In this document: positions 28,101-36,454 of the stretch, piece after piece
Layout of the letters: every line of letters begins with the position of its first letter
Position numbering within the stretch: position 1 is the first letter of the stretch
Assembly: GCA_944386495.1 (NCBI GenBank)
Contig: CALXBE010000006.1
Location: forward strand, 49,332 to 113,331
From: an uncultured Gemmiger sp.
GTDB lineage: Bacteria; Bacillota; Clostridia; Oscillospirales; Ruminococcaceae
Direction: 5' to 3'
Length of the DNA stretch: 64,000 nt
The notes under the pieces: generated by a model
The model's input: only the letters and a program-made list of their open reading frames with translations
What the model was told of the DNA's origin: nothing
Databases searched by the model: none
Position numbers and translations under genes: made by a program

Positions 28101-28682
28101 ATCCCGGAGCCGTTCCAGGTTGTCCTCGGTGGCTGCCAGCCGGCGCTGGGCCTCGTTTTTCCGGTACCGGTACTTGGCGATGCCGCTGGCTTCCTCAAAA
28201 ATTTCCCGGCGCTCACCGGACTTGGCGGCCACGATTTCCGCAATACGGCCCTGGCCGATGATGGAATATCCATCCCGGCCCATACCCGTATCCAGAAGCA
28301 GCTCATACACATCCTTCAACCGGACATTCTGCCCGTTGATGGTGTACTCGCTCTCCCCGCTCCGGTAGTACCGGCGGCCAATGGCTACCTCGTCGCTGTC
28401 GATTTCCAGCCGGCGGTCTGTATTATCGATTCGGAGGGTGACTGCGGCAAAGCCCATGGCTCCCCGCATCTGGGTCCCTCCGAAAATAACATTTTCCATT
28501 TTGCCTGCGCCCCGCAGCTGCTTGGCACTGGTTTCTCCCAATACCCACCGCAGAGCATCAGATATGTTGCTCTTTCCTGACCCGTTGGGGCCTACCACCG
28601 CCGTGATTCCCGGGCGGATGGTGACTTTGGTACGGTCCGGAAAGCTTTTAAATCCTTGGATTTCCAGTTCTTTTAAAACCAT
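25125..28682 (-). CDS. smc: Chromosome segregation ATPase SMC
   Basis: 1185-aa SMC, the core of bacterial condensin. Walker A GPNGSGKSN lies at 31-39, and the C-terminal ABC signature LSGGEQ and Walker B VLDEIEAALDD complete the composite ATPase head. Two long Gln/Glu-rich coiled coils (about 170-500 and 680-1030) flank a hinge near 510-670 with GSFTGGST. Full length and intact. A long antisense reading frame over this gene is a codon-use shadow. Confidence 0.98.
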   Translation of the reverse strand: MVLKELEIQGFKSFPDRTKVTIRPGITAVVGPNGSGKSNISDALRWVLGETSAKQLRGAGKMENVIFGGTQMRGAMGFAAVTLRIDNTDRRLEIDSDEVAIGRRYYRSGESEYTINGQNVRLKDVYELLLDTGMGRDGYSIIGQGRIAEIVAAKSGERREIFEEASGIAKYRYRKNEAQRRLAATEDNLERLRDILGELESRVGPLKRDSEKAERFLLLSNQKKELEVTLWVENIRRAKETVREQQRRYENAQADYQRLSDEIQKMDDASEESRLKIQQLTVDVENLNTRIRAITQEMSGSESRIAVLDNDLKHNENTIAGYREELRQSSAGEQTIRQEIEDHRQKARELEQQLAALEEEITSITQKLEEIQAQNQETGERRGQVTAQMAQLTQQQTNAQVASAGAQAAAAAAAERMEAARLERQSQEEQTRRLEQEKEENTRYLEQLSGTVTRLENIKGGLSLKLESRKRSLEAADQQEQKITREMDSAHQRLNLLRDLEKNMDGYQSSVKTVMKAAQAGRLRGIIGPVSGILTVKPGYEVAIETALGFALQNIVVEGENAAKAAISFLKEERAGRATFLPLDTVKGQRHSGPLPEGAVLAVNLVEYDSRYEGIAASLLGRIVVVEDLNQASRAARALNYRNRVVTVDGQVINAGGSFTGGSTSKSAGLFSRRQEIQDLKQKIETLTGKQAKAQEETDRWKEEVDELSAQLTATDSELITANQDKIRAEMEDQRLAAALTQYRGAVQLLEGELEQLERQLEENKKIREESAAQEKELSAQLKKLEEELSALVGKDDNFLTSRQQLSEALSAKRLEQLSTQKDRESQLSAIESLEGRTGENAQRALELEQAIAKMEELNRENRRQVEEIRESCRTSQGEISSLEGQIQETNRQRMELEAGQTEKTQQVRTITSQREQMGQEMARLAERKEQAEGELEQTVTRLWEEYQLTQSAAQELCVEFENVTELRRQVTELRNRIRGLGNVNVGAIEEYKEVSQRYETLSTQVSDVEKSKNELNRLIAQLSGEMKEIFSENFKTINQNFARIFKELFGGGTASLSLSDPEDVLESGIDIQVAPPGKVIKNLSALSGGEQTLVAISIYFAILAVNPSPFCVLDEIEAALDDVNVVRFAQYLRRISDKTQFVVITHRRGTMEAADVLYGVTMQEDGVSKLLKLELDQVDAKLIT

Positions 28683-28709
28683 ACATTCTCCATCGGTGAC
28701 ATCTAGTGG

Positions 28710-29375
28710 TTACTTTTCCAGGCCCATCAGCCGGAGCGCCTCGTGAGCGGCGGCCTGTTCTGCCTGTTTTTTGCTGTGACCGGTTCCCCGTGCGATGGTG
28801 TTGCTGTTCAGCTTGACCGCTACCGTGAACCGCTTATCATGGTCGGGGCCGCTCTCCTTCTCCAGATGGTAGGACAGCCGCTCCTCCGGGTTCTGCTGAA
28901 TCACTTCCTGCAGCCGGGTCTTGTAATCCTCCCCGGCAGTTTTTCCCTCACTGAGGAAAGGCAGGATAAACTTCCGGGCAGTTTCCAGCCCTCCGTCCAG
29001 GTAGAGGGCGGCAATCACCGCCTCAAAGGCATCGGAAACCACGCTGGGCCGGGTCCGGCCTCCGTTCATTTCCTCTCCCTTACCCAGCCGGAGGAATTTC
29101 CCCAGCCGAATCTCCTGGGCAAACTGGAAAAGGGCTTCCTCACTGACCAGCCGGGACCGCATCCGGGTCAGGTCCCCTTCTGCGTGGCCGGTCTGGGTGT
29201 GGAAAAGGTAGTCCGCCGAAACGATCTGGAGGACTGAATCCCCCAAAAATTCCAGCCGCTCGTTGTGTTCCACCGGAACATGGCTCTCGTTGGCGTAGCT
29301 GGTATGGGTCAGGGCTGTTTCCAGCAGCCCTTTATTCTTAAATTCGTGGCCAATCAGCCGCTCCAATTCTGTCAT
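28710..29375 (-). CDS. rnc: Ribonuclease III
   Basis: Cuts double-stranded RNA during rRNA processing and RNA decay. NERLEFLGDSVL (38-49) is the catalytic signature, with further acidic residues in VVSDAFEAVIAALYLDGG. The C-terminal double-stranded RNA-binding domain ends at GHSKKQAEQAAAHEAL. 221 aa. It overlaps plsX by four bases. The acpP and fab genes often found between plsX and rnc are absent here. Confidence 0.97.
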   Translation of the reverse strand: MTELERLIGHEFKNKGLLETALTHTSYANESHVPVEHNERLEFLGDSVLQIVSADYLFHTQTGHAEGDLTRMRSRLVSEEALFQFAQEIRLGKFLRLGKGEEMNGGRTRPSVVSDAFEAVIAALYLDGGLETARKFILPFLSEGKTAGEDYKTRLQEVIQQNPEERLSYHLEKESGPDHDKRFTVAVKLNSNTIARGTGHSKKQAEQAAAHEALRLMGLEK

Positions 29376-30385
29376 TCCGGTTTTGCCTCACTTTGCAGCT
29401 TTTCCAAAGCGGCCTCCATGGTGCCGCAGAGATCGTTCTCCACACAGGTCTTGGCCTGACGGATGGCGTTCTTGATGCCCTTTGCCTTGCTGGACCCGTG
29501 GGCCTTAATCACAGGCTTGGCAGCACCCAGCAGGGGGGCTCCGCCGATTTCCTCGCTGTCCATGGCCTTCTTTACCTTCATCAGGCTGTTTTTACCCAGC
29601 AGCAGGCCGATGGTTCCCAGCAGGTTGGAGAGCATGGCGTTTTTAATCATTCCCATAAGGGTTTTGGCCATACCCTCGGACAGCTTGAGAATCACATTTC
29701 CCACAAATCCGTCGCAGACCACCACATTGGCCTTGCCGGAGGGAACATCCCGGGGCTCAATATTGCCTACGAAATTCAGGTTGGGGTTGACCTTCAAAAG
29801 CTGGTGGGCTTCCTGGTAGAGGGGGGTTCCCTTGCTCTCCTCAGCCCCGTTGTTTACCAGGGCTACGGTGGGCTTTTCAATTCCCATGACCCTATCCATG
29901 TAAACACTGCCCATGGTGGCAAAAGCATCCAGCATGGCGGGACGGCACTCTACATTGGCGCCGCAGTCCAGCAGCAGATAAGGGGTGCCGCCGGTGGGGA
30001 TGCAGGTGGCCAGGGCAGGCCGCTTGATTCCCTTGACGGTCCGGACGATCAGGCTGGTTCCCACATGGAGGGCTCCGGTGCTGCCGGCGCTGACAAAGGC
30101 ATCGCCTTCCCCCTGGGCCAGAAGCCGCAGGCCCACTACCAGGCTGCTGTCCTTCTTGGACCGCACTGCCCTGGCAGGTTCCTCGCACATCTCAATGACC
30201 TGACCGGCATGGACCAGTTCCATCCCTTTCAGGCTGATTTTATTTTCCTGGGCGCACTGGCGGATCTTTTCCTCATCGCCCACCAGGGTGATTCCCACTC
30301 CGTATTCTTCCACGGCCTGAGCGGCCCCCTGCAACACTACCAGAGGCGCATTATCCCCGCCCATGGCATCCAGAATGATTTTCAT
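29372..30385 (-). CDS. plsX: Phosphate acyltransferase PlsX
   Basis: Converts acyl-ACP to acyl-phosphate for PlsY, the first step of membrane phospholipid synthesis. MKIILDAMGGDNAP at the start and the later SAGSTGA and GNVILK segments are the PlsX hallmarks. 337 aa, full length. It is directly followed by rnc and directly preceded by trmFO. Confidence 0.96.
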   Translation of the reverse strand: MKIILDAMGGDNAPLVVLQGAAQAVEEYGVGITLVGDEEKIRQCAQENKISLKGMELVHAGQVIEMCEEPARAVRSKKDSSLVVGLRLLAQGEGDAFVSAGSTGALHVGTSLIVRTVKGIKRPALATCIPTGGTPYLLLDCGANVECRPAMLDAFATMGSVYMDRVMGIEKPTVALVNNGAEESKGTPLYQEAHQLLKVNPNLNFVGNIEPRDVPSGKANVVVCDGFVGNVILKLSEGMAKTLMGMIKNAMLSNLLGTIGLLLGKNSLMKVKKAMDSEEIGGAPLLGAAKPVIKAHGSSKAKGIKNAIRQAKTCVENDLCGTMEAALEKLQSEAKPE

Positions 30386-30386
30386 C

Positions 30387-31715
30387 TCAGTTCTCCTTTT
30401 CTTTGAGAGGATACCCCTGGCCTTCCAGCCAGTCCTTCATTTCCTCCACAGCCTTCTGGGCTACGGCCAGATACCGCTGGCGCTTGTCCCGGATGTCCGG
30501 GCGGCCGGGAAGGATTCCCATATTGGCCCCCATAGGCTGAAAATTCTTATTGGGTGCGGTAATGTATTCCAAAAGCGCTCCGCACATGGTCCCGGCGGGA
30601 GGCGCCTGGAAAGTCTGGCCCTCCAAAGCCTTCCAGATACTGTGGGCAGCCAGCAGTCCGCAGGCGGCGCTTTCCATATACCCTTCAAACCCGGTAATCT
30701 GCCCTGCAAAGTAGACCCGGGGATGCTTTTTCAGGTGGAGGGCCGGAGTCATTACCTTGGGGCTGTCCAGGAAGGTGTTCCGGTGCATGACACCGTACCG
30801 GATAAACTCGGCCCGTTCCAGCCCCGGAATCATCCGGAAGACCCGCTGCTGCTCTCCCCATTTCAGGTTGGTCTGGAATCCCACCAGGTTGTAAAGGGTC
30901 CGCTGGGCATTTTCTGCCCGGAGCTGTACATTGGCCCAGGGCCGGTGTCCGGTGCGGGGGTCCCGCAGTCCCACCGGGCGCAGGGGTCCAAACCGCATGG
31001 TATCGGCGCCCCGGCCTGCCATCACCTCAATGGGCATACAGCCCTCGTAGACGGTGAGAGTTCCGTCAAAGCTGTGGAGGGGAGCCTTCTCCGCCTGGGT
31101 AAGGGCGGCATGGAAGGCCTCGTACTCCTCCTTGTTGAAGGGGCAGTTCAGGTAATCCGCCTCCCCCCGGTCATACCGGGAGGCCGCAAAAATCTTCTCC
31201 ATATCCAGGCTTTCCGCCGTCACGATGGGGGCAACTGCATCATAGAAGTTGAGGCGGCTGTCCCCGGTAAGCTGCCGGATCTCCTCCGCCAGAGCTCCCT
31301 CGGTGAGGGGGCCGGTGGCAATAAGGACCAGTCCCTCCTTCGGGAGGGCGGTGGCTTCCTCATGGATGACGGTGATTCCCGGGTGGCTGTCCACCAGACG
31401 GGTGATTTCTTCGCTGAACTTATCCCGGTCCACGGCCAGGGCTCCCCCTGCCGCCACCCGGGTAGCCCGGGCCACGGGGAGGATGTGGCTGCCCATCAGG
31501 TCCATCTCCGCCTTGAGAAGGCCGGAAGCAGAGTCCAGACGGTCCGCCTTAAGGCTGTTGGAACAGACCAGTTCCCCGTAGCTGTTCAGGGTGTGGGCGG
31601 GGCTGTGCTTTTGGGGCTTCTGCTCCCACAGTTCCACAGCCACGCCCCGGTCAGCCAGCCAGAGAGCGGCCTCGCAGCCTGCCAGGCCCGCCCCTAAAAT
31701 CGTTACCTTTTCCAT
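30387..31715 (-). CDS. trmFO: Folate-dependent tRNA (uracil-54) methyltransferase TrmFO
   Basis: FAD enzyme that forms ribothymidine at position 54 of tRNA using methylene-tetrahydrofolate. GAGLAGCEAA (7-16) is the dinucleotide-binding motif, and CSNSLKAD and the C-terminal AGQITGFEGYMESAA are TrmFO-specific. The ATG at 31715 overlaps the topA stop (TAATG) with GGGAAAG ahead of it. 442 aa. Confidence 0.96.
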   Translation of the reverse strand: MEKVTILGAGLAGCEAALWLADRGVAVELWEQKPQKHSPAHTLNSYGELVCSNSLKADRLDSASGLLKAEMDLMGSHILPVARATRVAAGGALAVDRDKFSEEITRLVDSHPGITVIHEEATALPKEGLVLIATGPLTEGALAEEIRQLTGDSRLNFYDAVAPIVTAESLDMEKIFAASRYDRGEADYLNCPFNKEEYEAFHAALTQAEKAPLHSFDGTLTVYEGCMPIEVMAGRGADTMRFGPLRPVGLRDPRTGHRPWANVQLRAENAQRTLYNLVGFQTNLKWGEQQRVFRMIPGLERAEFIRYGVMHRNTFLDSPKVMTPALHLKKHPRVYFAGQITGFEGYMESAACGLLAAHSIWKALEGQTFQAPPAGTMCGALLEYITAPNKNFQPMGANMGILPGRPDIRDKRQRYLAVAQKAVEEMKDWLEGQGYPLKEKEN

Positions 31716-33805
31716 TATTTCTTTCCCTTGGTGTTGATTTTTTCGTAACCGCAGCCTTCCTTGGCGCAGTAGACCCGGCTGCCCTTCTTGAAGAGGGTGC
31801 TGCCGCACTGGGGGCAGACCTCAGTGGTGGGCATATCCCAGGTCATGAAATCGCAGGTAGGATTCTTCTCGCAGCCGTAATAGATACGGCCCTTGGCGCT
31901 CTTGTTCTCCAGCATACGGCCGCCGCACTTGGGGCACTTGCCCCCGGTATCCTTGACCAGCCGCTTGGTATTGGTGCATTCCGGGAACCCGGGGCAGGCC
32001 AGGAACTTGCCGTACCGGCCCACCTTAATGACCATTTTCCGGCCACACTTCTCGCAGATTTCGTCGGTCTCCTCGTCAGGAATTTTGATTTTCTTTCCCT
32101 GCATGGATTCCTCCGCCTGGGCCAGCCGCTTGCTGAAATCCTGGTAGAAGACATCCACTGCCTCCTGCCACTGTTCTTCTCCGCTTTCCACCTTGTCCAG
32201 CTGGTGTTCCATATCGGCGCTGAACTCCGGGTCCACGATTTCGGGGAATTCCTTCACCATCAGGCCGTTTACGGTCCGGCCCAGAAGGGTGGGTTTCAGC
32301 TTCTTCTGGTCCCGCTCCACATAGCCCCGGTCAATGATGGTGGTGATGATGGGCGCATAGGTAGAAGGACGGCCGATTCCGTTTTCCTCCAAAGCCCGGA
32401 TGAGGGTTGCTTCGGTGTACCGGGCGGGGGGCTGGGTGAACTTCTGTTCCCCTTTCAGGTCTTTCAGCCGGAGGGTCATTCCCTCCTCCAGGGGAGGCAG
32501 GGCGGTCTCCTTCTTCTCCTTCTCGTCGGCGGCTTCCTCATAGAGGGCGGTGAAGCCGTCAAAGGTCACCTGGTAGCCGCTGGCCTTGAAGCAGTAGTTT
32601 CCCGCAGCCACTGTCACCGAGACGGTATCCTGCTGGCAGTCGCTCATCTGGCTGGCAATGAACCGGCTCCAAATCAACCGGTAGAGCTTGGCGATATCCC
32701 CGCTCACATTCTGTTCCACCTCATCAGGGGTGATGGAGGGCACAGAGGGGCGGATGGCTTCGTGGGCATCCTGGGCGGCGGTGGCGCTCCGGGACTTATA
32801 CACCCGCTTGGCCTTGGAGAGGTACTCCTCCCCGTAGGCGCTGAGGATGTAATCCTTGGCCCCAGCCACAGCCTCATCGGAAAGGCGGAGGCTGTCGGTA
32901 CGCATGTAGGTGATAAGACCGATGGCTCCATGGCCTTCCAGTTCCACGCCTTCATAGAGGGTCTGGGCGGCCCGCATGGTCCGGGTTGCCGTAAAGCCCA
33001 ACCGGCGGCTGGCCTCCTGCTGGAGGGTGGAGGTGATGAAGGGGGCGGCAGGGATTTTCCGACGCTTGCCCCGTTTCAGCTCAGCCACCTGGTAGGCGGC
33101 TCCGTTCAGGTCCTCCAGAATCTTATCGCTTTCTTCCTTGTTGTGGACGGCGATTTTCTTTCCGTCCCGGGTGGAATCCAGCCGGGCAGTAAACTTCCGG
33201 TTGGAGCCGGGGGGCATAAGCTGGGCATCAATGTTCCAGTATTCCTCCGGCTTGAATTCCTCGATTTGTTTTTCCCGGTCGTCGATCAACCGGACCGCCA
33301 CGCTCTGGACCCGGCCGGCGGAAAGTCCCCGGCGGATGGTCTTCCAGAGGAAGGGAGATACCTTGTATCCCACCAGACGGTCCAGCACCCGGCGGGCCTG
33401 CTGAGCATCAAACAGGTTGGTGTCGATGGCCCGGGGATGAGCCATTCCCTCGGTAACCCCTTTCTTGGTGATTTCCCCGAAGGTGACACGGTTGGGCTGG
33501 CTGGGGTCCATTCCCAGAATGTGAGCCAGGTGCCAGCTGATGGCTTCCCCTTCCCGGTCCGGGTCGGTTGCCAGAAGCACTTTATCCGCCTGAGCGGCGG
33601 CGGCTTTCAGCTCCTTGATGAGCTTGCCCTTTCCCTTGATGCTGATGTACTGGGGCATATAACCGTGTTCGGTATCGATTCCCAGCTGGGATGCGGGCAG
33701 GTCCCGAATGTGGCCCATGCTGGCCATGACCTCATACCCCGGTCCCAGATATTTGCGAATGGTCTTTGCCTTTGCAGGCGACTCCACAATGACCAAAGTA
33801 GACAT
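31715..33805 (-). CDS. topA: DNA topoisomerase I
   Basis: Type IA topoisomerase relaxing negative supercoils. The Toprim domain shows IVESPAKAK and ATDPDREGEA; the catalytic Tyr is in GLITYMRTDS. Three C-terminal four-Cys zinc modules follow (CEKCG...CPGFPEC, CPKCG...CEKNPTC, CPQCG...CAKEGC). 696 aa is normal for Firmicutes. It lies between dprA and trmFO, a classic order. Confidence 0.98.
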   Translation of the reverse strand: MSTLVIVESPAKAKTIRKYLGPGYEVMASMGHIRDLPASQLGIDTEHGYMPQYISIKGKGKLIKELKAAAAQADKVLLATDPDREGEAISWHLAHILGMDPSQPNRVTFGEITKKGVTEGMAHPRAIDTNLFDAQQARRVLDRLVGYKVSPFLWKTIRRGLSAGRVQSVAVRLIDDREKQIEEFKPEEYWNIDAQLMPPGSNRKFTARLDSTRDGKKIAVHNKEESDKILEDLNGAAYQVAELKRGKRRKIPAAPFITSTLQQEASRRLGFTATRTMRAAQTLYEGVELEGHGAIGLITYMRTDSLRLSDEAVAGAKDYILSAYGEEYLSKAKRVYKSRSATAAQDAHEAIRPSVPSITPDEVEQNVSGDIAKLYRLIWSRFIASQMSDCQQDTVSVTVAAGNYCFKASGYQVTFDGFTALYEEAADEKEKKETALPPLEEGMTLRLKDLKGEQKFTQPPARYTEATLIRALEENGIGRPSTYAPIITTIIDRGYVERDQKKLKPTLLGRTVNGLMVKEFPEIVDPEFSADMEHQLDKVESGEEQWQEAVDVFYQDFSKRLAQAEESMQGKKIKIPDEETDEICEKCGRKMVIKVGRYGKFLACPGFPECTNTKRLVKDTGGKCPKCGGRMLENKSAKGRIYYGCEKNPTCDFMTWDMPTTEVCPQCGSTLFKKGSRVYCAKEGCGYEKINTKGKK

Positions 33806-33850
33806 TCTGTAACCTCGTGTTTCTTGAAATTTGGCAGCCTATCTGCCCGG

Positions 33851-34939
33851 TCAGGACAGGCGGTACTGCCGTCCCGGCAAAGGCTGGACCTGGCCTGCCA
33901 GTTCCAGCTCGGTGAGAGCGGCTAAGACCGTTCCCGTTCCCAGGCCGGTGGCGGCGCAGATCGCTTCCAGGCTTACCGGTGCGTCCCCCAAAGCTCCCAG
34001 CAGCCGTTTGGCGGTGGCGGAAAGTGCGGCCACCGGAACCTTATCCGGCTGTTGAGGGGAAGCAGAGATACCCAGGTCTTCCAGCAGGCCCTCCGCCGAG
34101 CGAAGGACCCGTGCCTGACCCTGGGCAATGAGTTGATTGGTCCCCTGGGAGAGAGGACTGAAAATGTTCCCCGGCACTGCGTAGACCGGGCGGCCATATT
34201 CCTGCGCCCGGTGTACTGTGCTCATGGTGCCGCTTTTTTCCCGGGCCTCTACCACGCAGAGGGCGCAGGACAGGGCGGCGATGAGCCGGTTCCGCAGCAG
34301 GAAATACTGCCGGTGGGATTCCCCATTAGGGGGATATTCGCTGATGGTTGCCCCTCCCAGTTCCTCCATCTTCCGGCGGAGGGAAGCGTTGGCGGCGGGA
34401 TAGGTTTTGTCAATGGGGGTCCCCAGGATTCCAATGGTGGGCATCCCTGCCTCCACTGCCGCCTGGTGAGCCTGGCTGTCCAGTCCATCTGCCAAACCGC
34501 TGACCAGAACTGCCCCGGCCCGGGCCAGTTCTCCCCCCAGCTCTGCGCAGACCCGCACCCCATAGGCGCTGGGACGGCGGCTTCCCACCATTCCCACACA
34601 GCAGGGGTGGTTCAGCACCCTGGGGTCTCCGGTAACAAAAAGGGTCACCGGCAGGTCCTCCATATCCAGAAACGCCTGGGGATAATCCGGCTCCTCCCAG
34701 GTAAGAATCCCGATTCCCCGTCTTTGGCAGTTTTCCAGAACCGGAAGCTGGGATTCCAGGGTAAGGCCGGGGAGTTTTTCCAGCTGGCCTTTGGTGAGGA
34801 GTTCCAGGAATTCCGGGGAAAACCGTTGCCGGAAAGCCTCCCGGGCGGTCCCGAACCGGGCGAGCATTTCCCCTGCCCGATGGGAGCCGGGTCCAAGAAG
34901 GCTTCCCAGCCAAAGGGACGCAAGCAGCCCTTCTTCCAC
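33851..34939 (-). CDS. dprA: DNA-processing protein DprA
   Basis: Binds single-stranded DNA entering by transformation and loads RecA. The Rossmann-like core contains VGSRRPSAYG, SGLADGLDSQAH, LGTPIDKTYP, SEYPPNG and FLLRNRLIAALS. A C-terminal winged-helix domain ends the protein. 362 aa. Presence of DprA alone does not prove competence, since it is widely conserved. The gene starts two bases after the upstream methyltransferase gene. Confidence 0.95.
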   Translation of the reverse strand: MEEGLLASLWLGSLLGPGSHRAGEMLARFGTAREAFRQRFSPEFLELLTKGQLEKLPGLTLESQLPVLENCQRRGIGILTWEEPDYPQAFLDMEDLPVTLFVTGDPRVLNHPCCVGMVGSRRPSAYGVRVCAELGGELARAGAVLVSGLADGLDSQAHQAAVEAGMPTIGILGTPIDKTYPAANASLRRKMEELGGATISEYPPNGESHRQYFLLRNRLIAALSCALCVVEAREKSGTMSTVHRAQEYGRPVYAVPGNIFSPLSQGTNQLIAQGQARVLRSAEGLLEDLGISASPQQPDKVPVAALSATAKRLLGALGDAPVSLEAICAATGLGTGTVLAALTELELAGQVQPLPGRQYRLS

Positions 34940-34941
34940 CC

Positions 34942-35727
34942 TTACTCCTCCCCTGTTCCGAAGTACCAGAGAAGAACGCTTCCCGCCACACCGGCGTTAA
35001 GGCTTTCCACCCTCTGGGTCATGGGTATCCGGATGGCGGCGGTGCAGGCCTTCTGGGTCTCCTCCGTCAGGCCCTGGCCCTCGGAACCGATGACCAGGCA
35101 GACCCCGCCGGGATAGCTGTGAGGGGTTCCGGTAAGGGGACGGCTGTTGTAGAGGGCCGCAGCCAGGGTAGTATACCCCATCCCATTCAGCTGATCTATG
35201 GCCGAGGGCATGTGGGGCAGTTCCAGAATGGGAAGTTTTGCACAGGCTCCCATGCCGGCTCGGAGGGTCTTGGGGCTCCAGGGGGAGGCACAGCCCCCCG
35301 CCAGCAGCACTCCGTCAAACCCGAATGCGGCAGCGCTCCGGATAAGGGTCCCCACATTGCCCGGGTCCTGGACCCCTTCCAGGGCCAGAAGTCGCATGCC
35401 GGGCTGAATCAGTTCCCAGCCGAACCGGGGCATTTCGAACACCCCGAACACTCCCTGGCTGGACTGGCTTTGGGCCAGCTTATCCGCCACATGGTCTTCC
35501 ACCAGATAGTGTTCCCCGGGCAAGTCTGCCAATGCGGGGGTTTTGTTCAGGGCTTTCTCCGTATAAAATATTACCTTTAAATGCAAAGAGCTGTCTGCAA
35601 GCTCCAGACAGAGCTTTAAGCCCTCCGCAAAAAAGGATCTCTCCTGGTTGCGGAAGGCTGCACTCTGGGCCAGCTTGCAGGCATATTTTACTTTGCCGTT
35701 TTCACGGCTGGTGATGACAGACTCCAT
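34942..35727 (-). CDS. TrmH/SpoU-family RNA 2'-O-methyltransferase
   Basis: SPOUT methyltransferase using S-adenosylmethionine to methylate ribose in rRNA or tRNA. An N-terminal RNA-binding substrate domain is followed by the knot domain with DPGNVGTLIRSAAAFGFDGV, VIGSEGQGLTEE and IPMTQRVESLNAGVAGSV motifs. The ATG at 35727 follows GGGAGG; the longer in-frame extension runs through a palindrome and lacks a start signal. 261 aa. Target nucleotide cannot be read. Confidence 0.93.
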   Translation of the reverse strand: MESVITSRENGKVKYACKLAQSAAFRNQERSFFAEGLKLCLELADSSLHLKVIFYTEKALNKTPALADLPGEHYLVEDHVADKLAQSQSSQGVFGVFEMPRFGWELIQPGMRLLALEGVQDPGNVGTLIRSAAAFGFDGVLLAGGCASPWSPKTLRAGMGACAKLPILELPHMPSAIDQLNGMGYTTLAAALYNSRPLTGTPHSYPGGVCLVIGSEGQGLTEETQKACTAAIRIPMTQRVESLNAGVAGSVLLWYFGTGEE

Positions 35728-35747
35728 ATTTTTCCTCCCTCTTCTTA

Positions 35748-35769
35748 CCCCGGATGGGCCCATCCGGGG
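35748..35769. repeat. Perfect 22-bp palindrome
   Basis: Arms CCCCGGATGGG and its exact reverse complement meet with no spacer, 20 bases before the methyltransferase start and just past the rplT terminator. It has no T run. It may act as a transcription barrier or an mRNA 5' structure. Confidence 0.6.
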
Positions 35770-35772
35770 ATA

Positions 35773-35809
35773 TACAAAAGGGACGCCCGCGCGCAAAAGC
35801 ACGGGCGCC
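35773..35809 (-). terminator. Terminator of infC-rpmI-rplT
   Basis: GCCCGTGC and GCGCGGGC arms form a GC-rich stem just after rplT on the - strand, followed by TCCCTTTTGTA. The T tract is short, so termination may be partial. Confidence 0.6.
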
Positions 35810-35821
35810 ACAGTGAATCTA

Positions 35822-36175
35822 TTACAGAGCCTTCTTGGAAGCCTCCACCAGAGCGGTAAAGCTCTTGGGATCGTTAATGGCCATCTCGCTGAGCATCTTC
35901 CGGTTCAGCTCGATACCAGCCTTCTTCAGACCGTTCATGAAGCTGGAGTAGTTCATACCCTGAGCCCGAACGGCGTTGTTGATACGGGTGATCCACAGGT
36001 TGCGGAACTGGCGCTTCTTCATTTTGCGGCCAGCGAAGGCGTAGTTACCGCTCTTCATCACCTGCTGTTTTGCCATCTTAAAATGCTTGCTCTTGGAACC
36101 GTAGAAGCCCTTTGCCAGCTTCAGGGTCTTTTTACGCCGCTTGCGGCTCATCATAGCGCCTTTAACTCGTGCCAT
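35822..36175 (-). CDS. rplT: Large ribosomal subunit protein bL20
   Basis: 117-aa L20, an early assembly protein of the large subunit. The sequence starts [20 protein letters not shown] and contains [13 protein letters not shown], both diagnostic. In Bacillus and E. coli L20 also represses its own operon by binding the leader or inter-gene RNA; a leader upstream of infC is a candidate target here. Confidence 0.98.
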   Translation of the reverse strand: MARVKGAMMSRKRRKKTLKLAKGFYGSKSKHFKMAKQQVMKSGNYAFAGRKMKKRQFRNLWITRINNAVRAQGMNYSSFMNGLKKAGIELNRKMLSEMAINDPKSFTALVEASKKAL

Positions 36176-36228
36176 AATCTATATCTCCTTTTAACTTATC
36201 TATGAAAATTAAGGTTGCTCGCCAACGA

Positions 36229-36432
36229 TTAGCCGTAAGGCAGCATCCGCTTGAGAGCGGCGGTGTTGGTCTCGTCCACATAGCTGGGCTGACGGAAGCC
36301 ACGGGTCAGCTTGGTGGTCTTCTTGGTCAGGATGTGGCTGCGGAAAGCGTGGCCCCGCTTGACCTTGCCGTTCTTGGTGAGCTTAAAGCGCTTTTTTGCG
36401 CCGCTGTGAGTTTTCAGCTTCATTTTAGCCAT
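36229..36432 (-). CDS. rpmI: Large ribosomal subunit protein bL35
   Basis: 67-aa basic L35 starting MAKMKLKTHSGAKKRFKLT and including AFRSHILTKKTTK. It is the middle gene of the infC-rpmI-rplT operon. AGGAGGAAAT precedes the ATG. Confidence 0.98.
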   Translation of the reverse strand: MAKMKLKTHSGAKKRFKLTKNGKVKRGHAFRSHILTKKTTKLTRGFRQPSYVDETNTAALKRMLPYG

Positions 36433-36454
36433 TTGTATTTCCTCCTACAATGAA

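Noticed and set aside
25242-28580. A 1112-codon open frame on the + strand opposite smc
   Set aside because: It has no start signal or family similarity and exists only because GC-rich codons of smc leave the opposite strand free of stops. The same applies to long frames opposite leuS, addA, addB, topA and glgB.
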